From an uncultured bacterium (GTDB lineage: Bacteria > Patescibacteriota > Dojkabacteria > CALFHW01), in NCBI GenBank assembly GCA_937876695.1, contig CALFHW010000116.1, forward strand, positions 1 through 24,669: DNA of 24,669 nucleotides, written 5' to 3'. The position numbers were made by a program, and so were the translations under genes. Each line of letters begins with the position of its first letter. The stretch's first letter is position 1. Positions 1 through 6,940 of this stretch are shown piece after piece. Below the pieces are notes generated by a model. That model made no database searches, was not told where the DNA came from, and worked only from the letters and a program-made list of their open reading frames with translations.

Positions 1-15
1 TAATATAATGAAGAG

Positions 16-444
16 TTAGTATTCTAATTTGAAATTAAAGTGCTTGACCAACTCTTCTTCCCCGCCGATCGCCCTGTAGAAACTGACTGCGCCGTCATCG
101 CCTGCTTCCGCCTCGACAAAAATAGTCTTAATGCCTCTTTTCTGGGACTCTTCTTTGAGATATTCGATTAACCCTTTGCCAATTCCCTGCTTTTGATGAG
201 CAGGATGAACAGCAATGTCGTAGATATACAACTCTTTGGCGCCGTGGATCGGATTCATTTCAAAAGCAACTATTCCCCCAATAACTTCCTCATGCTCAAA
301 AGCGCCAATCAACAACGCAGAAGGATTGGCTAGCATACCAGTGAGGTAAGCATCATCAACTTCATACTTCTCCTCGAATGCCAGAGAGAAGACAGAAGTC
401 AGCTCTCTTAATTCTGGAATAGACTTTATGATTCGAATGGACAT
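16..444 (-). CDS. GNAT N-acetyltransferase, AAC(3)-I-like
   Basis: This 142-residue protein is a GCN5-related N-acetyltransferase that would move an acetyl group from acetyl-CoA to an amine. The acetyl-CoA loop reads HQKQGIGKGL, the expected Q/RxxGxG/A form. The strand before it (ELYIYDIAV) and the later VEAEAGDDGAVSFY segment closely follow the pattern I know from type I aminoglycoside 3-N-acetyltransferases (IYIYDLAV and ADYGDDPAV), so a small-molecule amine is a reasonable substrate guess. I chose the ATG at 444 because it follows the stop of the upstream membrane-protein gene by one base; an in-frame TTG at 477 would put the start inside that gene. No strong Shine-Dalgarno is visible, so translation is probably coupled. 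The GNAT fold call is firm; the substrate is inference. Confidence 0.85.
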   Translation of the reverse strand: MSIRIIKSIPELRELTSVFSLAFEEKYEVDDAYLTGMLANPSALLIGAFEHEEVIGGIVAFEMNPIHGAKELYIYDIAVHPAHQKQGIGKGLIEYLKEESQKRGIKTIFVEAEAGDDGAVSFYRAIGGEEELVKHFNFKLEY

Positions 445-445
445 G

Positions 446-1120
446 CTATATTTTAGTCGAATTCCAACTTTCGTCAAAACTCAGCGGGATGTTTTCCTGC
501 CTCAGCTTTTCGATCAAGCTGGTAGTAAATTCTTGGTCACTAAGACCGATCCTAAAAATATTTTGTGGAAATCTTCTGGTAACAAAAATGGCTGCTGTGT
601 CACTGAAATATCCGAATTTAATATTCCTTATCAAGTATGAAACTTTCCGCTTATTATTTGAAGACGCAACCGATATATTGATAGTTGAATCATTTAATTC
701 ATAAGAATATTTCAACGGGAGAGATTTTTTAAGTTTATTAATAACCTTCCTATAGGTATTTAATCTGGTTGCTGTAGCAGCTTTTTCTATACTATTTTCA
801 ATACTATCGTGAAGTTTAACATCAAAGCTTTTTGACCATCTAGAATTATTAAGGATAGGGAAGATAACCAGTGTGAGTGGAATAATAAAAAACACTGTTA
901 CTAGTAACGCTCCTATAAATGATGCGAATAACCAGTTAAGTAGAAGAAAAAGTGTCAAAATCGTCAGTGACAGCGGAAGCAAATTGTTGCTAATCCCTCT
1001 ATTTGCTAGTTTAATTTTGAGTTTATGGGCGGCATACTCTTCAAAGAACTTTGAGTATGACGCTAAGACCGAATTGGTATCTATACTTTTGACTTCTATT
1101 TCGGAGCGTTTAATTGTCAT
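446..1120 (-). CDS. Two-TM membrane protein of unknown function
   Basis: This 224-residue protein is not recognised. It has a charged N-terminal segment of about 45 residues, then two closely spaced hydrophobic helices at roughly 47-67 and 69-92, and a soluble C-terminal half of about 130 residues with alternating strand-like stretches and several Lys and Arg. The hairpin of two TM helices with both tails on the same side, probably cytoplasmic, resembles small bacterial proteins with a membrane hairpin and a PH-like tail, but I cannot assign a family. The ATG at 1120 is the natural start. Its stop lies one base before the ATG of the GNAT gene, so the two are almost certainly one transcript. 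Confidence 0.7.
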   Translation of the reverse strand: MTIKRSEIEVKSIDTNSVLASYSKFFEEYAAHKLKIKLANRGISNNLLPLSLTILTLFLLLNWLFASFIGALLVTVFFIIPLTLVIFPILNNSRWSKSFDVKLHDSIENSIEKAATATRLNTYRKVINKLKKSLPLKYSYELNDSTINISVASSNNKRKVSYLIRNIKFGYFSDTAAIFVTRRFPQNIFRIGLSDQEFTTSLIEKLRQENIPLSFDESWNSTKI

Positions 1121-1150
1121 TAGTTATTAGTCTATCACTATTTTAATAAA

Positions 1151-1238
1151 CGGAAGCGGAGGGATTCGAACCCCCGTGCAGGTTTCCCCACCATCCGATT
1201 TCGAGTCGGTGCCGGTATGGCCACTTCGGTACGCTTCC
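1151..1238 (-). tRNA. tRNA-Ser (anticodon CGA)
   Basis: Read on the minus strand this folds as a class II tRNA: acceptor GGAAGCG pairs with CGCTTCC, the T arm holds TTCGAAT, and a long variable arm is present, as expected for serine. The seven-base anticodon loop is CTCGAAA, giving anticodon CGA for codon UCG. The discriminator base is G, normal for serine. The 3' CCA is not encoded, so a CCA-adding enzyme is needed. Confidence 0.95.
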
Positions 1239-1319
1239 AGTTCAGCCAATCTGTAGGCAATTTATTTACCTACTTGGATTTTAGCAGCTTATTCACCCTT
1301 AATAATAAAATTCTTGCAA

Positions 1320-1348
1320 TTTACCAATGATACCTGTTAGTTTATATT
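1320..1348 (+). promoter_or_regulatory. Putative promoter of the 251-aa gene
   Basis: A TTTACC box at 1320-1325 and a TATATT box at 1343-1348 are separated by 17 bp, so transcription would begin near 1355, about 15 bases before the ATG at 1370. The -35 match is only 4 of 6 and the region is AT-rich, so this is moderate evidence. Confidence 0.4.
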
Positions 1349-1369
1349 TAATGGTTATTAACGAAAAAT

Positions 1370-2125
1370 ATGGGCGAATTGGTACAGTCTAAAATCCAAT
1401 TCCCCGCCGATTCCGCGTCTGATAATGCCGCCAATACAGACTTTTTCCGCCCATCTCAACCCCAACTTCTACCCACGCAATCTCAACCATCAACGTCCAT
1501 TCAGGTTAAACTACCATTAGAGATACAAGTCGAAGTTGACGTTGATCCTCAGAAATACCTTGTTGATGAACTGATAAGGCAAAAGCCTAGTCTTGATTTG
1601 ATGGCCAGTCTCATTAGGGGGATCCCGACAGAGCCAGGGCGTTATTCCGCAATTAACACCCAGCAACTCGATGAGTTACTCTACGAGTTTGACCAGAGTG
1701 TAAGTACTGATCAAGATGCTATAGAGACCATTAGTTGGGTAGTAAATGCTTGTGCGTTTATCTTAGAAAATGCACAGATTGAGAGTGATTTAGCGACTTT
1801 ACAACTGGATGCCTCTGCCAATCAGCTTGTTAGACAAACGACGCTTCTGTTGCTCGAATTACTTCGACCCGAGGATAGACACCAGTTTCCACTAGAAAAT
1901 GCACCCATTTGGAAGGAAGATCTTATTGCAACCCTAAAAAATCCTGAATATTGGGAAGATGTAATAACTAGCGACACATCTGAAACTTTAGGATCTGGCA
2001 CCACTATTCAACATACTTTTTTCTCAGGTAGTGTTGGCAATCCAGATAATCCTTACAAAAGAGATGCTGACACAGAACATTTAAACAAAAGAGGTAAGAC
2101 GAAGAGAAGAAGGCGTATTGCATAA
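1370..2125 (+). CDS. Hypothetical protein with basic C-terminal tail
   Basis: This 251-residue protein has no family I recognise. Residues 1-50 are low in complexity and rich in Ser, Gln and Pro, so probably disordered. Residues 55-190 look like an all-helical, acidic domain (for example the stretch QLVRQTTLLLLELLRPED). The tail is polar and ends in a dense basic cluster, KRGKTKRRRRIA. There is no signal peptide and no TM helix, so it should be cytoplasmic; the basic end could contact nucleic acid or membrane, but this is only a guess. It stands alone between two tRNA genes that lie on the opposite strand. The ATG at 1370 has no clear Shine-Dalgarno. Confidence 0.65.
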   Translation: MGELVQSKIQFPADSASDNAANTDFFRPSQPQLLPTQSQPSTSIQVKLPLEIQVEVDVDPQKYLVDELIRQKPSLDLMASLIRGIPTEPGRYSAINTQQLDELLYEFDQSVSTDQDAIETISWVVNACAFILENAQIESDLATLQLDASANQLVRQTTLLLLELLRPEDRHQFPLENAPIWKEDLIATLKNPEYWEDVITSDTSETLGSGTTIQHTFFSGSVGNPDNPYKRDADTEHLNKRGKTKRRRRIA

Positions 2126-2208
2126 ATGGCACAGACTTCAGCGCGATCTTTTTTTGCGCGTTGCTAGAAGTGTTCTTAAAGTAATGCTTTGGTATTACTG
2201 CGTAAACC

Positions 2209-2282
2209 CGCTCTCAAGAGGATTCGAACCTCTGACCTCAACTTCCGCAAAGTTGCGCTCTATCCAGCTGAGCTATGAGAGC
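2209..2282 (-). tRNA. tRNA-Arg (anticodon GCG)
   Basis: Read on the minus strand this is a regular 74-nt class I tRNA: acceptor GCTCTCA pairs with TGAGAGC, the D arm is GCTC/GAGC, and the T loop is TTCGAAT. The anticodon stem CAACT/AGTTG encloses the loop TTGCGGA, giving anticodon GCG for CGC (and CGU by wobble). A20 in the D loop and C35 agree with arginine identity. CCA is not encoded. Most bacteria use an ACG anticodon with inosine here, which makes GCG notable. Confidence 0.93.
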
Positions 2283-2294
2283 TTGTTTAAACTG

Positions 2295-2300
2295 ATTATA
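2295..2300 (-). promoter_or_regulatory. -10 box of tRNA-Arg
   Basis: A perfect TATAAT on the minus strand lies 12 bases before the 5' end of tRNA-Arg, just after the stop of the upstream membrane-protein gene at 2313. No convincing -35 element is visible at the right distance. Confidence 0.6.
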
Positions 2301-2312
2301 CCGCAAACTAGT

Positions 2313-3065
2313 TCAAATTGGAGTGTTTGCTGGCGCAGGGGTTGGAATGGATGCGCTATTTACCGAGCCGACAGTGTCTCTCACTGCAACAACACCCGGT
2401 ACGACAGGGCTTGCTGTGGTGACTTTACTACTCTCTGGCTGTCCGCTGCCAGCAAAATCCGCGATCCAGCGAGTAATAGGCTGGTAAGTACCTAGTGTAA
2501 AGATGTTGATCAAATCCTCGCCGATGTCATTGCGGTTGAGGTAGGGAATGTGGGGCATTAGCAGGCTCAAGAGCTTTCTTGGCGAGCCAATCCCCAAAGG
2601 GATAATGATGCGGTTGGGGTTAGCTTGCATCTCCAAGTCGATCATCAGCATTAGTTGTCCGCCGCGGCTAGTAAACCAAAATCCCCGCATCTTGCTCCAA
2701 TAGTATATCCTGCCAGCGGTTTTTAGACCCTTATTTGTAATCTCGTGACCGACGATATTGGGTTTTACCACGCTGCTAAGATACACCAATCCCAAAACCG
2801 CCAATAAAACCACCACTAATAGCAGCTCCTGTGTAACTACCGCAAAACCAATTCCAGCAATGAAAGCCAGCGAGACTAGCGTATACCAAACTCTGGATTT
2901 ACTGCTGTAGAGCCTGTCAGGGCCTTCCCAGCTGTAGAGGGTAGTGAGTGGCGCCGCGGCTAATTTCTTGGCCGTTTCCAGAGCCTCAGCCTCGCCGAGT
3001 TTTTGTTGCAGTTCGGCCAGCCGTGCCTTCAATTCTTCGTAGTTTTCTGTTTTTGGCAAGTCCAT
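2313..3065 (-). CDS. Membrane protein with N-terminal coiled coil
   Basis: This 250-residue protein starts with a short coiled-coil stretch (about residues 8-35), followed by two adjacent TM helices (about 62-80 and 83-101). A soluble domain of about 100 residues follows that reads like the DUF5673-type domains seen next to a two-helix hairpin: a strand-rich start (EITNKGLKTAGRIYYWSKM), then IIIPLGIGSPRKLLSLLMPHIPYLN. The last 45 residues are Pro/Ser/Thr/Val-rich and probably disordered. The domain assignment is from memory of the pattern and uncertain; the topology is clear. The gene is alone, with tRNA-Arg downstream on the same strand and tRNA-Ser(GCT) on the other side. The start is the ATG at 3065. 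Confidence 0.7.
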   Translation of the reverse strand: MDLPKTENYEELKARLAELQQKLGEAEALETAKKLAAAPLTTLYSWEGPDRLYSSKSRVWYTLVSLAFIAGIGFAVVTQELLLVVVLLAVLGLVYLSSVVKPNIVGHEITNKGLKTAGRIYYWSKMRGFWFTSRGGQLMLMIDLEMQANPNRIIIPLGIGSPRKLLSLLMPHIPYLNRNDIGEDLINIFTLGTYQPITRWIADFAGSGQPESSKVTTASPVVPGVVAVRDTVGSVNSASIPTPAPANTPI

Positions 3066-3112
3066 ATCTCAATTTACCTCATTTTAAGTTTAAATATAAG
3101 CCGAATTTAGGA

Positions 3113-3118
3113 TATAAT
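3113..3118 (+). promoter_or_regulatory. -10 box of tRNA-Ser(GCT)
   Basis: A perfect TATAAT lies 11 bases before the tRNA 5' end. The matching -35 position is AT-rich and shows only a weak box. Confidence 0.65.
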
Positions 3119-3129
3119 GAGCCTTAGAA

Positions 3130-3214
3130 GGTAGGGTGGCTGAGTGGCCGAAAGTACCTCACTGCTAACGAGGCGTACCTCCGGGTACCGTGGGTTCGAA
3201 TCCCACCCCTTCCG
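3130..3214 (+). tRNA. tRNA-Ser (anticodon GCT)
   Basis: The fold is class II: the D arm begins TGGCTGAGTGG, there is a long variable arm, and the T arm is GTGGG TTCGAAT CCCAC. The anticodon loop CTGCTAA gives GCT, for AGC/AGU serine codons. The acceptor is GGTAGGG against CCCTTCC, leaving a T3-T70 mismatch, and the anticodon stem closes with an A31-C39 mismatch. The discriminator is G and CCA is not encoded. Confidence 0.93.
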
Positions 3215-3259
3215 AACTTAGTCCGTTACTGTTGTTGCGTTTAATAACTATTGTAAACA

Positions 3260-4483
3260 ATGAAAACACTTATTTTCCTAGGGATACCCAAAAAGTTCGA
3301 GCTTAGAGCAGCCAAGAAATACGCCAAAGTAATTATTCTGCAACGCCAAGACTCAATAAAGGAAATTGACAGCGCCAGACAGGAGTTATTGATAGGCGTT
3401 GAAGTTATTAACTACCAGGATGTCGATAATAATCTCTTCACAAAGTTATCGGGATTGATTGACCCAGTAAACACTTATGTCAGCATAAACGAGAGGACTA
3501 TAGTTGAGGCACATAAGATTATCACTCATTTCAAACTTCCACAGTCACTAGATATCACACCTAAAATTGTTGGCATGCTATCTGACAAATCTAAGTTCAG
3601 GAATAGTTTTGTTAATGATGCGGTTCACTCCTCACACTCAATTCTTATCAATGAAAAGCAGGATTTGCTTCAGGCAGTTAAGCAAGGTAGGAGACTAATT
3701 GTAAAACCCATTAAAGGGGAGGCGAGTACAGATGTAATGATAGTGGCTGACGCGAAAGATGCGGAGTCAGTATGGGAGAAAGTCTCCTTGGCTGAGCAGA
3801 GAAATAAGAATAATAGCTTTTTAGCAGAAGAGTATTTTGAAGGCGATCAATATTCGGTAGATGTGTACTGGTCGAAGTTACAAGGTTATAGGTATACGCC
3901 TTTTTGTAAGCAGGTCATTGGTTATGATATGGGCTACCAGGACTTCCGCACTTGCTACTCAAAAACTGTAGCTGACATGGACGAGACAATGTATGCGGAG
4001 ATAACAGCGAAGCTCTCGGGCATTTTTGAGTCGAATAATATGAGGCTAGCAATTATGCACGTCGAGTTTAGGATCAATACTCAAGGCGAATTATTCGTGG
4101 TGGAGATAAACCCTAGAATAGGTGGGCTCAGAAACATTATTTACAATATATCCTATGAGTTACCCCATGTTGAGAATGTTATCAAGTCTACTATTGGGCT
4201 AGATGATTTGGTGATTAAATCTGACTTAATCAGGAACTCAGTAGTCCTCCACTTTTGGGCAAATAAGGTAGGTAAATTCCGTTCTATTGAGTTTCATAAA
4301 ATTGAAGACCCAAAGGTAATTGTGCACTTGGAACGGATTGAAATAAAAGCTGGTGGGGTGGTGGGACCGCCAGACAAGGGCTATAAGAAAGCTGGGTACA
4401 CCATAATCAGTACTGACAGGGGATATGAAATGGACAAAGCTATCACTGAGGTATTTACGAAAACGAAAGTAATAACTGAGTAG
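3260..4483 (+). CDS. ATP-grasp ligase (L-amino acid ligase-like)
   Basis: This 407-residue protein is an ATP-grasp enzyme, a class that activates a carboxylate as acyl phosphate and joins it to an amine or similar nucleophile. Visible landmarks: the substrate-loop entry DKSKFR at 109-114, the nucleotide-binding lysine in IVKP at 147-150, the hinge LAEEYFEG at 188-195, and the metal-binding pair HVEF at 267-270 and EINPRIGG at 282-289. The N-terminal 100 residues form the expected Rossmann-like preATP-grasp domain, and residues from about 310 on resemble the C-terminal lobe of BacD/L-amino-acid-ligase-type enzymes. Substrates cannot be read from sequence. A TATTGT box ends five bases before the ATG, so the mRNA may be leaderless. 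It converges with the minus-strand acyltransferase and peptidase genes, which suggests a shared pathway. Confidence 0.85.
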   Translation: MKTLIFLGIPKKFELRAAKKYAKVIILQRQDSIKEIDSARQELLIGVEVINYQDVDNNLFTKLSGLIDPVNTYVSINERTIVEAHKIITHFKLPQSLDITPKIVGMLSDKSKFRNSFVNDAVHSSHSILINEKQDLLQAVKQGRRLIVKPIKGEASTDVMIVADAKDAESVWEKVSLAEQRNKNNSFLAEEYFEGDQYSVDVYWSKLQGYRYTPFCKQVIGYDMGYQDFRTCYSKTVADMDETMYAEITAKLSGIFESNNMRLAIMHVEFRINTQGELFVVEINPRIGGLRNIIYNISYELPHVENVIKSTIGLDDLVIKSDLIRNSVVLHFWANKVGKFRSIEFHKIEDPKVIVHLERIEIKAGGVVGPPDKGYKKAGYTIISTDRGYEMDKAITEVFTKTKVITE

Positions 4484-4494
4484 GTATTTGCTAG

Positions 4495-5277
4495 CTATAT
4501 GCTAATATGCACCCCAAGATTATTGGACACAACTAATGGTAGTTTATCGTAATTGAAAATCTCCGGGTACTTGTTTTTGAATTCATTGAGATCGGTTTTT
4601 AAGAAAAGGTGTATTGCAGTTGTGTTGGCGCCGGACTGGTCGCAACCGATTAATGCCTGGTCTGTGTCGGGTATCAACTCCATGGTTGAATTTATGACTG
4701 GTGGGGTTCCAGTAACAATGGCTCTGAAGCCAATCCCAAGTTTATAGTTAAGCAGTCCAATACTCAACCTTTTGCCATAATTGTTTTCATCTCTGCCAAT
4801 ACTAATTTCCGGTAAGCCAAGGTTATGTGCTGCTTTGATGAACTCAAGATCAATCATCATTGTGAGGTTTGCTCTCATTGTGACAACAGATTTATGTGGA
4901 AGAACTCTATACGCGGCAACTAGCAGATCGTCTCTAATAGAGTATATTTGTCCGCCTATAAATTCCCCTGAGTTGAACAGACAGAGTACCCGATATACTC
5001 GTCCCTGTGAGGAATGACTGCTTATCATTGATCTAATGTCGGCCGGAATCTGCCCGGTCTTATTTTCTATAAGAGAGTTGTAGAGGGGGACGAATTTCTC
5101 GAGAATGTTTTCGCTGAGGGGCACATCTTTTATTTCATAGCCAGAGCCCAAGAATTTGGGCAAATCTTTCTCGATTCTTTTTCGGTATCTCGGTGCAATG
5201 TGCTCAAGCGGGCTTAGACCCTGGTCGATCGTCATCCGATAGGCGACTTTTTCGGGGTGGGTGAGGTTTATGACCAT
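4495..5277 (-). CDS. FemAB/GNAT-like acyltransferase
   Basis: This 260-residue protein has the pattern of the FemAB/GNAT_6 type of acyltransferase. A basic helix (YRKRIEKDLPKFL) is followed by strands such as GEFIGGQIYSIRDDLLVAAY and then a helix (TMMIDLEFIKAAHNLGLPEISIG) before GKRLSIGLLNYKLGIGFRA, which is the spot where this family has its fold-defining KxxFG-like turn. Members transfer acyl or aminoacyl groups to amines, for example in peptidoglycan bridges or modified peptides. The ATG at 5277 is preceded by TATTAT exactly six bases upstream, so it may have its own leaderless transcript besides read-through from the DUF1704 gene that ends at 5290. Family membership is probable; the donor and acceptor are unknown. 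Confidence 0.6.
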   Translation of the reverse strand: MVINLTHPEKVAYRMTIDQGLSPLEHIAPRYRKRIEKDLPKFLGSGYEIKDVPLSENILEKFVPLYNSLIENKTGQIPADIRSMISSHSSQGRVYRVLCLFNSGEFIGGQIYSIRDDLLVAAYRVLPHKSVVTMRANLTMMIDLEFIKAAHNLGLPEISIGRDENNYGKRLSIGLLNYKLGIGFRAIVTGTPPVINSTMELIPDTDQALIGCDQSGANTTAIHLFLKTDLNEFKNKYPEIFNYDKLPLVVSNNLGVHISI

Positions 5278-5283
5278 AGCCTG

Positions 5284-5289
5284 ATAATA
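5284..5289 (-). promoter_or_regulatory. -10 box, leaderless start of FemAB-like gene
   Basis: TATTAT on the minus strand occupies the gap between the DUF1704 stop codon and the downstream gene, and ends exactly six bases before its ATG at 5277. This spacing recurs at other starts in the window. Confidence 0.5.
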
Positions 5290-6315
5290 CTACAGAAGCC
5301 TTAATTGTTCTATGAAGTCGGGACTACCCACAAATAGGTTCTCCATGAGGCTTGGATTCGCCTTCACCATCTCATATCCGACCAAGTAAGCAGAATCTTT
5401 GATGTAGCCACCGGGTAGTGAGGTATCACCAAGTCCTCTTTTTAGCCGTACAACAGTGATATAGGCTGTCAGCGCAGACAGATCATGGCTTTTTAGCAGG
5501 TCAAATAGTTCAGCAAAAGGGAGGTGGGCATGCTGCGCAGCCAGCAGCCTCAAGGCATAGACTTTCTGAGCCCTGCTAGTCGTCATCTGGCTGCTGAATT
5601 CATTGAAGACTGCCAGACCCTCCTCGAGTAGATGATTATCAGGCCTTTTAGTGAAAATTCGCAGCTGCCCGAGTATCTTACCTTTCTGTTCATTTCGATA
5701 AACATGGGTGTCAATCTCGTGCAATGCCAGTCGCTTCACATCTTTTCTACTTCTGGTTATAGAACTGCCAATTGAGAGTAGTTTCTTTGGTGGGCTAACA
5801 AAGATAACGTTTTTTCTAATAGTATTAATCCTTACCGACCAGCTGTGCAACCCCTTACTCTGAATGTGACTTATGAATTCCCGTTGGATCATTTCTGCGT
5901 CCCAGGACTCGCTATCGTGGTCGATTTTTAGAGATAGAAACTCAGAGTAGTCTCCCTCAGTCTTATGTTCCCAATTGTGCAGCTTGCTGACGTTATGGGT
6001 GAACTCCTGCTGGCCAACACTTATAGAGCTAAAGTACAAGTTCTTTAGAAAACTTATGGTCTCTAGGCAAGCAGTTTCAATCGCAGGGGGGAATCCAGCA
6101 TTGTGGATTTCTTCTTCGACTCGATTCAAATCGTCAATGATCTGAGCGGGCAAGGTAAACTTTTTATACTCAAACTGAGGATTATATCTATACTTACTAG
6201 TAAAGAACTTTTTCTGCTCGGCGGCAGCGTTCAGTGGGGTGATTGAAAATTTGATAGTTTTGGAAATAGCAGTTAGCTTTTCCGCGATTTTGTATAGCGC
6301 CTCTTTTGAACCCAT
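5290..6315 (-). CDS. DUF1704/MATCAP-family metallopeptidase (QEGLA motif)
   Basis: This 341-residue protein carries the zinc-peptidase motif HEIDTH at 199-204 and, about 30 residues later, EEGLA at 231-235. This is the signature of the DUF1704 family (TIGR02421, named for a QEGLA motif; eukaryotic relatives MATCAP are tyrosine carboxypeptidases). The two histidines and the EEGLA glutamate would hold zinc, and E200 would be the catalytic base, so the site looks intact. The N-terminal 190 residues include strand-rich segments typical of the family. It is predicted to trim peptides or amide-linked products in the cytoplasm, as no signal peptide is seen. It lies between a FemAB-like acyltransferase and a 162-aa unknown, facing an ATP-grasp ligase. 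The ATG at 6315 follows TATAAT by six bases. Confidence 0.85.
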   Translation of the reverse strand: MGSKEALYKIAEKLTAISKTIKFSITPLNAAAEQKKFFTSKYRYNPQFEYKKFTLPAQIIDDLNRVEEEIHNAGFPPAIETACLETISFLKNLYFSSISVGQQEFTHNVSKLHNWEHKTEGDYSEFLSLKIDHDSESWDAEMIQREFISHIQSKGLHSWSVRINTIRKNVIFVSPPKKLLSIGSSITRSRKDVKRLALHEIDTHVYRNEQKGKILGQLRIFTKRPDNHLLEEGLAVFNEFSSQMTTSRAQKVYALRLLAAQHAHLPFAELFDLLKSHDLSALTAYITVVRLKRGLGDTSLPGGYIKDSAYLVGYEMVKANPSLMENLFVGSPDFIEQLRLL

Positions 6316-6321
6316 AAATTA

Positions 6322-6330
6322 ATTATACCA
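6322..6330 (-). promoter_or_regulatory. Extended -10 promoter, leaderless start of DUF1704 gene
   Basis: On the minus strand TGGTATAAT is a perfect extended -10 element, and its last base is six bases before the ATG at 6315, so transcription would start at or next to the start codon. Confidence 0.6.
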
Positions 6331-6331
6331 A

Positions 6332-6346
6332 AATGCCAATGGCATT
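6332..6346 (-). promoter_or_regulatory. Inverted repeat between two minus-strand genes
   Basis: AATGCC and GGCATT are perfect 6-bp arms around a three-base loop, in the 36-bp gap between the 162-aa gene and the DUF1704 gene. Only a four-T stretch follows on the minus strand, so it would be a weak terminator; it also touches the -35 region of the next promoter and could be an operator. Confidence 0.3.
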
Positions 6347-6351
6347 AACTT

Positions 6352-6840
6352 CTAACCAATGGGTGCGATTTGAATGTTGTATTTCTCGAGTGCAACGATG
6401 TAGTCTTGGCTGATCATTCCAACTAACTCTGGATCAAACATTATGATAGTTTTACTCCCGGTAGCTTTGTTAGGCAAAGGACTCTCGGTTAGGACTTCTG
6501 CCATAGTTGCGGTCTGGACAGTTATGTCCATTTGGCCCTTAATCCCTATCACATTCTCATGTGGTATAAGCGTTGGGCATGCCACAACTGTAGTAACAGC
6601 AGTATTCTCAAGGGGAATATATACATCAATAAAAGAATAAATAAACGACATGAAGTCCTTAGTAGTAACGCCACCATAACCAAAATGCAGATCTTGAAGT
6701 ACGTATGTACGCACACTATTTCCAAGGTCATCATAGTCCAAGAACTCATGGTATGTGATTACTGGCTTTCCATTAACTACGAGCCTGTTGTCTGCCCCTG
6801 GATCCGAATCAAGCTGTGTGGACTCTGTGTTAGTTACCAT
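6352..6840 (-). CDS. Hypothetical 162-aa protein
   Basis: This protein is not recognised. It is acidic and soluble in appearance, without signal peptide or TM helix. The middle (residues 40-130) alternates short hydrophobic strands with polar turns (for example YVLQDLHFGYGG, TAVTTVVACPTLIPHENVIGI, DITVQTATMAEVL), suggesting a compact alpha/beta or beta fold. It is first in a minus-strand series followed by the DUF1704 peptidase and the FemAB-like acyltransferase, so it may be a partner or substrate of these, which is inference only. It is transcribed divergently from the SDR gene. Two TATAAT boxes lie 18-30 bases upstream of the ATG at 6840. Confidence 0.6.
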   Translation of the reverse strand: MVTNTESTQLDSDPGADNRLVVNGKPVITYHEFLDYDDLGNSVRTYVLQDLHFGYGGVTTKDFMSFIYSFIDVYIPLENTAVTTVVACPTLIPHENVIGIKGQMDITVQTATMAEVLTESPLPNKATGSKTIIMFDPELVGMISQDYIVALEKYNIQIAPIG

Positions 6841-6857
6841 ATTTTTGTTATTAACCT

Positions 6858-6870
6858 ATTATATATTATA
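6858..6870 (-). promoter_or_regulatory. Tandem -10 boxes of the 162-aa gene
   Basis: Two TATAAT boxes on the minus strand (6863-6858 and 6870-6865) overlap an extremely AT-rich stretch. The nearer one would give a 5' leader of about ten bases. No -35 element can be singled out. Confidence 0.4.
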
Positions 6871-6926
6871 ACATACACACATTAATTATTACATAATAAA
6901 GTAGATTCGTAAGAACTAAAATTATT

Positions 6927-6935
6927 TGCTAGTAT
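6927..6935 (+). promoter_or_regulatory. Extended -10 element of the SDR gene
   Basis: TGCTAGTAT fits an extended -10 element (TGnTAnnnT) and ends five bases before ATG 6941 and eight before ATG 6944. This predicts a leaderless or near-leaderless mRNA. Confidence 0.4.
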
Positions 6936-6940
6936 CAAAC

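Noticed and set aside
2136..2165. GCGC repeats around a T7 run, possible terminator of the 251-aa gene
   Set aside because: The T run lies in the loop rather than after the stem and the arms pair over only four or five bases.
2118..2495. Plus-strand open frame of 125 codons
   Set aside because: It runs straight through the tRNA-Arg gene and the 3' end of the minus-strand membrane-protein gene; the encoded sequence has no protein-like pattern.
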